A stretch of 20,272 nucleotides of DNA from Ruminococcus sp. GTDB taxonomy: Bacteria; Bacillota; Clostridia; Oscillospirales; Acutalibacteraceae. Shown here piece by piece: positions 15,731-20,272 of this stretch. Within the stretch, counting starts at the first letter, position 1. The number at the start of each line of letters is the position of its first letter. The notes under the pieces are model-generated. The model had not been told where the DNA came from and did no database searches. It was given only the letters and a program-made list of their open reading frames with translations. The translations under genes were made by a program, and so were the position numbers. The stretch lies in assembly GCA_017380355.1 (NCBI GenBank), contig JAFOED010000034.1:1-20272 (forward strand). The letters are read 5' to 3'.

Positions 15731-15774
15731 ACAGTACAAACTGTTTTTTCATAGAATATCTGCGAGTAGATATT
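15731..15774 (+). repeat. Two short hairpins between murG and murA
   Basis: ACAGT/ACTGT (15731-15744) with an ACAA loop is followed by five T, a weak terminator-like element. AATATCT/AGATATT (15755-15774) with a 6-nt loop ends 5 nt before the murA ribosome site AAAGGG and might affect its access. Confidence 0.45.
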
Positions 15775-15793
15775 TTGTGAAAGGGTGTTTGTT

Positions 15794-17047
15794 GTGTCGA
15801 AGTTGCTTGTCACAGGAGGCAGAAAACTCAGCGGAGAAGTAAAAGTACAGGGCTCAAAAAACAGCACGTTACCGATATTAGCCGCGACGATTCTGTGTGA
15901 GGATGAGAGCATTTTGTTCAATTGTCCGAAATTAAGCGATGTTGATGCGACTGTGGGGATACTTCGGTATCTCGGGTGTACGGCGAGCAGGAGCGATGAT
16001 ACTCTCGTTGTTAACACTAAAGCAATGGATAAAAGCGACATTCCGCACGAACTTATGTTAAAAATGCGGTCGTCAATTATATTTTTGGGTGTACTCATCG
16101 CCCGATGTAAAAAAGCTAAAATGTCACTCCCTGGTGGGTGTGAGCTTGGACCTCGTCCGATTGACTTGCACCTTAGCGCTTTGCGACAGATGGGAATAGA
16201 GATAAACGAAGAGCACGGTGAACTTGAGTGCTCAGCTCCGGACGGCATTTTTGGAGCAAAAATCGCACTATCGTTTCCGAGTGTCGGAGCGACGGAGAAT
16301 ATTATGCTCACAGCCGTAAAGGCCAAAGGCACCACGGTTATCACTAATGCTGCGAAAGAGCCTGAAATCGTTGATTTAGCCGAGTTTCTCAGCTCGTGTG
16401 GCGCGAAAATCAGCGGAGCAGGCGAGAGCACCATTATCATTGAGGGAGTAGAGAAACTGCACGGCACTAAGCACAGTATAATTCCTGATAGAATCGTAGC
16501 AGCAACGCTGATGTCGGCTATTGCAGCAACTAAATCAAAAGCAACGCTAGACAGGGTGATTTTAAGCCACCTTAGTGCTATTACTCCTGTATTTGAGCAG
16601 GCAGGGTGTGAGTTAAGCTTTAAAGAAGGTAAGCTCACCGTCGCTTCTCCATACAGATTACATTCACCGAAACTAATACGAACAATGCCGTATCCGGGAT
16701 TCCCGACAGACGCACAAGCGCCTGTTATGGCGATGACGTGTTTAGCACGAGGGATTACGGTTTTTGTTGAGAACATATTTGAAAGCAGATACAAGCACGT
16801 CGACGAGCTTAATCGTCTTGGTGCTGACATAAAAGTTGAAGGAAAAGTCGCTGTAGTCGATGGGGTAAGACACCTTTCGGGAGCGAATGTCCGTGCACTC
16901 GATTTGCGTGGTGCGGCGGCACTGGTTGTAGCGGCACTTTCTTCACAAGGAAAAACCGAGATAACGGGGCTTGAATATCTCAAGCGAGGTTATGACGACT
17001 TCGAGGTTGTGCTCCAGACACTCGGTGCAGATATAAAGAAGATTTAG
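15794..17047 (+). CDS. murA: UDP-N-acetylglucosamine 1-carboxyvinyltransferase MurA
   Basis: MurA transfers enolpyruvate from PEP to UDP-GlcNAc, the first committed step of peptidoglycan synthesis, in the cytoplasm. The product has Lys22-Asn23 in VQGSKNSTLPILAA and the catalytic Cys116 in GGCELGPRPIDLH, so the fosfomycin target residue is retained. FPTDAQAPVMAM and the C-terminal DLRGAAALVVAALSSQG are also family blocks. I take GTG 15794 as start, giving 417 residues, because AAAGGG (15780-15785) is 8 nt upstream; an in-frame GTG at 15785 overlaps that site. Clostridia often have two murA copies; whether this is the main one cannot be told. ftsQ follows after 18 bp. Confidence 0.95.
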   Translation: MSKLLVTGGRKLSGEVKVQGSKNSTLPILAATILCEDESILFNCPKLSDVDATVGILRYLGCTASRSDDTLVVNTKAMDKSDIPHELMLKMRSSIIFLGVLIARCKKAKMSLPGGCELGPRPIDLHLSALRQMGIEINEEHGELECSAPDGIFGAKIALSFPSVGATENIMLTAVKAKGTTVITNAAKEPEIVDLAEFLSSCGAKISGAGESTIIIEGVEKLHGTKHSIIPDRIVAATLMSAIAATKSKATLDRVILSHLSAITPVFEQAGCELSFKEGKLTVASPYRLHSPKLIRTMPYPGFPTDAQAPVMAMTCLARGITVFVENIFESRYKHVDELNRLGADIKVEGKVAVVDGVRHLSGANVRALDLRGAAALVVAALSSQGKTEITGLEYLKRGYDDFEVVLQTLGADIKKI

Positions 17048-17065
17048 GAAAAAGGAGGGATTTGC

Positions 17066-18238
17066 GTGAGAGATAAAAACCACGATAACCGCTCTTATAA
17101 GGGGCTTGGAAATCGAGATATTATGGATAAATTCGGCGAAAAACTTTCGTCGCTATTCCCGCGCAGATCCCGTAAAAATGATAAAGACGACGATTTGCTT
17201 ACTGCGTTTTCCGGCAGAGGCTCGGACGATTACGAGCTTTTCGTTGACGAAGAAAAAGAGCGTAGAAAAGTAAGGCAACAGCAAAAAGTAAAAGCAAAAC
17301 AGCCTAAAAAAGCTAAACCGAAAAAACCCGTCACACCATTTATGCGACGTGTGCGCAACGTGCTGACATCTTTTGCTATTGTCGCTGTTGTGCTGATAAT
17401 CTGCGTTGTTTTGTCACTTACAGTTCTGTTTAAAACTCAGAACTATGAAATCAGTGGTTCTACCCGTTATACTGATGAAGAAATTATAAAAACCTGCGGT
17501 ATTACCACTAACGAAAACATATTTTTAGCGAATAAAAACCACGCTGAAAAACGACTGATAAAGAATTACGCGTACATCGAAGACGCAGAGGTTTCGTTCT
17601 CTATTCCTGACACAATCACTATTAAAGTAACAGAAGCGGTTGAGTCATACATAGTAAAAATCGCTGAGACAAGCTATTTAGTCGCAAGCTCACAGGGCAG
17701 AATTTTAGAAAAATGTGAAAGCCCTGATGGATACAACCTACCTCTGTTTATCTGTAGCGACATCACTGGTGGAGATGTGGGTGACTACATCGAATATGAG
17801 GATAAGACTACACACGATATCATTAACGCTATCGTTACGGTTTTCAAAGACAACGGATATACTAATATTACCGAGATTGATGCGACAGATACTGCGAATA
17901 TCACCTTCACATACGACAACCGCATTAAGGTTAAGCTCGGCTTACCTGAGGATATCAGCTATAAGGTTCGTACAGCGATGACTATTATCATTGAGAAGCT
18001 CGATTTAAACGGCTCTAATACCATAGAAGGTGAGCTTGATGTGTCTAACTGTAACGTAACAAAGAAATCGTACTTCAGAGAACAGTCGCTTATTGATGCC
18101 CAGGTTGAAACAACTTCACCGATAGACAGAGACGATGTCGATGGTGATGGGCTTGATGATGAAACAGGAGAAGAAGTGGAAGAACAGGAAGAAGAAACAA
18201 AACCACCTCTTTCTCAGGATGACTGGTACTTGGATTGA
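17066..18238 (+). CDS. ftsQ: Cell division protein FtsQ/DivIB
   Basis: FtsQ (DivIB) is a bitopic scaffold of the divisome that joins FtsL and DivIC outside the membrane. The 390-residue product has a long charged cytoplasmic tail (about 1-95, Lys/Arg/Asp-rich), one membrane helix (about 98-122), and a POTRA domain (about 125-195; NYEISGSTRYTDEEI to FSIPDTITIKVTEA). The beta FtsQ domain is next (YLVASSQGRIL). The C-terminus (353-390) is a strongly acidic tail with DVDGDGLDDETG at 357-368, resembling a calcium-binding thrombospondin type 3 repeat. Start GTG follows AAAGGAGGG. It is the last gene before the ftsZ promoter region. Confidence 0.9.
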   Translation: MRDKNHDNRSYKGLGNRDIMDKFGEKLSSLFPRRSRKNDKDDDLLTAFSGRGSDDYELFVDEEKERRKVRQQQKVKAKQPKKAKPKKPVTPFMRRVRNVLTSFAIVAVVLIICVVLSLTVLFKTQNYEISGSTRYTDEEIIKTCGITTNENIFLANKNHAEKRLIKNYAYIEDAEVSFSIPDTITIKVTEAVESYIVKIAETSYLVASSQGRILEKCESPDGYNLPLFICSDITGGDVGDYIEYEDKTTHDIINAIVTVFKDNGYTNITEIDATDTANITFTYDNRIKVKLGLPEDISYKVRTAMTIIIEKLDLNGSNTIEGELDVSNCNVTKKSYFREQSLIDAQVETTSPIDRDDVDGDGLDDETGEEVEEQEEETKPPLSQDDWYLD

Positions 18239-18275
18239 TGTGAATTTTTTGCAAATATTTTAAAAAAATATTGAA

Positions 18276-18304
18276 TTTATCTAAGTTTTGTGTTAAGTTA
18301 TAAG
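18276..18304 (+). promoter_or_regulatory. Candidate ftsZ promoter
   Basis: The -10 candidate is TATAAG (18299-18304, one change from consensus). A weak -35 TTTATC lies at 18276-18281 with 17 bp spacing; TTGAAT at 18271 is nearer consensus but 22 bp away. Confidence 0.45.
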
Positions 18305-18308
18305 GTAG

Positions 18309-18325
18309 TAGAGTGTGACACTCTA
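18309..18325. promoter_or_regulatory. Perfect 17-bp dyad before ftsZ, candidate operator
   Basis: TAGAGTGTGACACTCTA is perfectly palindromic around one central G. It begins 4 bp after the -10 candidate, so a bound protein would cover the transcription start. It contains GTGACAC, also found in the dyad before mraZ. Confidence 0.65.
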
Positions 18326-18371
18326 AGTATGTAGTTTAAAAACATAAAATTCCGTTAGGGAGGATTTTAAT

Positions 18372-19457
18372 ATGGCTTTTGAGTTAGAGAAAGAAATGAT
18401 CGATTATTTACCGGTTATTAAAGTAATCGGTGTCGGCGGTGGTGGCGGTAACGCTGTTAACCGTATGATTAAAATGGATGTTAAGAACGTTGAGTTCATT
18501 GCTGTTAACACAGACGAGCACGTTTTAAGATTTTCACAGGCTGACAAGAAGGTTCAGATCGGTGAGAAGTCAACTCGTGGTAAGGGCGCAGGTTCTAAAC
18601 CTGAGGTTGGCCAGACTGCTGCTGAAGAAAACAGAGAAGAAATCGCAGCTTTACTTAAGGACACAGATATGGTGTTCGTTACTGCTGGTATGGGCGGCGG
18701 TACAGGTACAGGTGCTGCTCCTATCGTAGCTAAAATTGCTAAGGATATGGGTATCCTCACTGTTGCTGTTGTTACAAAGCCTTTTGCTTTTGAGGGTAAA
18801 AAGCGTATGGCACAGGCTGAGCAGGGTATTGCTGAGCTCGCTGCTTGCGTTGACTCACTTATTATCGTTCCTAACGAAAGACTTAAGTATGTTTCAGATC
18901 AGGCTATCACTCTCCAGAACGCGTTCACTATCGCTGACGACGTTTTAAGACAGGGTGTACAGAGTATCTCTGACCTCATCGTTGTTCCTGGTCTTGTTAA
19001 CCTTGACTTTGCTGACGTTACTGCTGTTATGAAGGACGCTGGCTACGCTCACATGGGTATTGGTAAGGCTACAGGTAAGGACAAGGCTGCTGTTGCTGCT
19101 GAGATGGCTATATCTTCTGCACTTTTAGAGACTTCTATCGACGGTGCTGAGAGCGTTATCATCAACATCACAGCTTCTCCTGACATCACACTCGACGATA
19201 TCGATGCTGCTTCTACAATGATTTCTCAGAAAGCAAGTGAGAACGCAAACATCATCTGGGGTGCTGTTATCAACGAAGAGATGAAAGATGAAATCAGTGT
19301 TACAGTTATCGCTGCAGGTTGTGGTGCTAACAACGACAATTCTAAGGCTTTCCCTAACTCTTCACCTGATAAGGCTGAGCCTGCACAGACAGTAGAGGTT
19401 GACTCATCTGACGATGACGATTCATTCTACGATATTATGTCTATCTTCAATAGCTAA
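18372..19457 (+). CDS. ftsZ: Cell division GTPase FtsZ
   Basis: FtsZ is the tubulin homolog that assembles the division ring. The 361-residue product has the N-terminal VIGVGGGGGNAVNRM, the tubulin signature GGGTGTG at 108-114, and the T7 synergy loop NLDFADV (210-216) with catalytic Asp212 and Asp215. The core is complete. The disordered linker is short (about 318-350), and the C-terminal peptide DSFYDIMSIFNS lacks the proline of the usual DIPxFL core, though the DI..IF pattern remains. Very uniform GCT/AAG/GAG codons fit high expression. The ribosome site is TTAGGGAGGA. It probably has its own promoter and ends at a strong terminator. Confidence 0.98.
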   Translation: MAFELEKEMIDYLPVIKVIGVGGGGGNAVNRMIKMDVKNVEFIAVNTDEHVLRFSQADKKVQIGEKSTRGKGAGSKPEVGQTAAEENREEIAALLKDTDMVFVTAGMGGGTGTGAAPIVAKIAKDMGILTVAVVTKPFAFEGKKRMAQAEQGIAELAACVDSLIIVPNERLKYVSDQAITLQNAFTIADDVLRQGVQSISDLIVVPGLVNLDFADVTAVMKDAGYAHMGIGKATGKDKAAVAAEMAISSALLETSIDGAESVIINITASPDITLDDIDAASTMISQKASENANIIWGAVINEEMKDEISVTVIAAGCGANNDNSKAFPNSSPDKAEPAQTVEVDSSDDDDSFYDIMSIFNS

Positions 19458-19484
19458 GATAAACTGAATAAAACAGTAAAACTT

Positions 19485-19514
19485 AAGGGCAACCGTTTCG
19501 GTTGCCCTTTTTTT
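19485..19514 (+). terminator. Intrinsic terminator of ftsZ
   Basis: A perfect 10-bp stem, AAGGGCAACC (19485-19494) and GGTTGCCCTT (19500-19509), with a GTTTC loop and following T-run, 28 nt after the stop. Confidence 0.95.
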
Positions 19515-19555
19515 ATTTAAGCGCCGAGGTGCGTAGTAAAAAAGTCATCGCCTAT

Positions 19556-19583
19556 AAAAAAGGGACTCCCGAATGAGAGTCCC
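19556..19583 (-). terminator. Intrinsic terminator of the minus-strand dockerin gene
   Basis: GGGACTC (19562-19568) pairs with GAGTCCC (19577-19583) around an 8-nt loop. The six A at 19556-19561 become a U-run on the minus-strand transcript, 7 nt past the stop. Confidence 0.88.
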
Positions 19584-19590
19584 AAAAAGT

Positions 19591-20272
19591 TTATTCAATT
19601 TTTGCGAGTTTCATCTGAATTTTAGTTGCGTCAAAAATAGTACGCTCGCCGTCACGGTCGAAGTCGGTGATGTACTTTAATTCGTCGCCGTAGGCGTGCT
19701 GCTCTAAAATCAGGTCGTCCAGACCTCTGTATTTAGCTACAGCCTGCTGAATATAAGTGGCGTCTAAAATTGAAAGCGCATTATCTTCGGTAGCGTCGCC
19801 GATAAGTCGTGCGCTGTAGAATTCTTTTCTGAGATATTTAGTGAATATCTCTTCTTTGCAACAGATGATATCATTTGTCCATGCGTCTTCGATTGAGTAG
19901 AATTTCTCTTCATCAACTACATATATATGATATACAAAATCTGAAGGAGAACCCATTACTCCATACATCACATAATCGCCAAACACGCCGTAAGACAATA
20001 CTCCCGATGTGTTTCTAGGACAACCATATGTTAAGATCCATGTTGGTTTCTGTGAGCCGTTCTCGTAGTGGTAATAAAGCTCGCCATTGAAGAAGTGTTC
20101 ATCCTCCATAGTAATGCCTAAATACTCAACAAAATCTTCGTGAATGTCCTTGTGGAAGTGGTCATCACGCAAGCAGTCGTTTTCGTCACCGTCTTTTTCA
20201 AAACCGTAACAACCATCTGAGTAGTAGTAATACCACTCGCCACCGAGCGGTGCATTACCTATGTTTATGTCA
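19591..20272 (-). CDS. Dockerin protein, 5' part cut by the window edge
   Basis: The frame stays open to the last base, so the true N-terminus lies outside; about 227 codons are visible. The TTG at 20170-20172 is internal, not a start. Visible sequence begins with a GEWYYYYSDG motif, followed by a second GELYYHYENG about 50 residues later, suggesting tandem copies of one domain. That domain aligns by eye with the N-terminal region of the protein at 6470-7153. Two dockerin loops close it: DATEDN, with Asn in place of the usual Gly, and canonical DFDRDG, ending DATKIQMKLAKIE. Function of the N-terminal domains is unknown; secretion is expected from the dockerin but no signal peptide is in view. 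It converges on ftsZ. Confidence 0.85.
   Translation of the reverse strand, partial: DINIGNAPLGGEWYYYYSDGCYGFEKDGDENDCLRDDHFHKDIHEDFVEYLGITMEDEHFFNGELYYHYENGSQKPTWILTYGCPRNTSGVLSYGVFGDYVMYGVMGSPSDFVYHIYVVDEEKFYSIEDAWTNDIICCKEEIFTKYLRKEFYSARLIGDATEDNALSILDATYIQQAVAKYRGLDDLILEQHAYGDELKYITDFDRDGERTIFDATKIQMKLAKIE

Noticed and set aside
15718..16983. Minus-strand open frame of 421 codons opposite murA
   Set aside because: It is antisense to a fully motif-supported murA, has no family motif and no good ribosome site; long antisense frames arise from codon bias.
19591..20172. Complete gene starting at TTG 20170-20172
   Set aside because: The frame continues open to the window edge with matching protein motifs (GEWYYYYSDG), so the start is outside.

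Overview
The window reads as chromosomal DNA of a low-to-moderate GC Gram-positive of the class Clostridia, most likely a Ruminococcus-like member of the Oscillospiraceae/Ruminococcaceae. This rests on strong AGGAGG-type ribosome binding sites, SpoVD/PbpB-type PASTA penicillin-binding protein, MraZ-led division cluster, and three secreted or apparently secreted proteins ending in dockerin repeats (cellulosome/amylosome-type modules). The species call is inference.

Layout. (1) 18-3405: uvrC, rsmD, coaD and a small coiled-coil protein form a tight co-directional run (DNA repair, rRNA methylation, CoA synthesis), closed by a clear intrinsic terminator at 3437-3461. (2) 3406-7205: an AT-rich accessory block with a large secreted subtilase-like protein (ricin-like and dockerin modules at the C-terminus) and, 27 bp later, a small secreted dockerin protein. 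The block ends at a terminator and is bracketed by a 13-bp direct repeat. (3) 7321-19514: a division and cell wall (dcw) cluster: mraZ, rsmH, ftsL-like, pbpB/spoVD-like, mraY, ftsW, murG, murA, ftsQ, ftsZ, all on the + strand. (4) 19556-20272: a minus-strand dockerin gene, paralogous to the one in block 2, running off the right edge.

How the genes work together. MraY and MurG make lipid II, the FtsW polymerase and class B PBP (FtsI/SpoVD type) build septal peptidoglycan, FtsL and FtsQ scaffold them, and FtsZ forms the ring. MurA starts the precursor pathway. RsmH and MraZ are the usual head of the cluster. The Mur ligases (murC, D, E, F) and ftsA are absent from this stretch, and the cluster is split by a 437-bp gap before ftsL, a terminator after ftsL, and a separate promoter region before ftsZ, so it is probably several transcription units.

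The most interesting points are regulatory: three GTG boxes at exact 10-bp phase plus a GTGTCA/TGACAC dyad after the mraZ promoter; a perfect 17-bp dyad with the same GTGACAC core before ftsZ; a palindrome-rich long leader with A/C-rich repeats before ftsL; and a 20-bp dyad between ftsL and the PBP gene. On the protein side, the subtilase appears to have Glu where the catalytic Asp should be, and the two small dockerin proteins flanking the division cluster are paralogs, one with a host-like 3' end on an AT-rich body.
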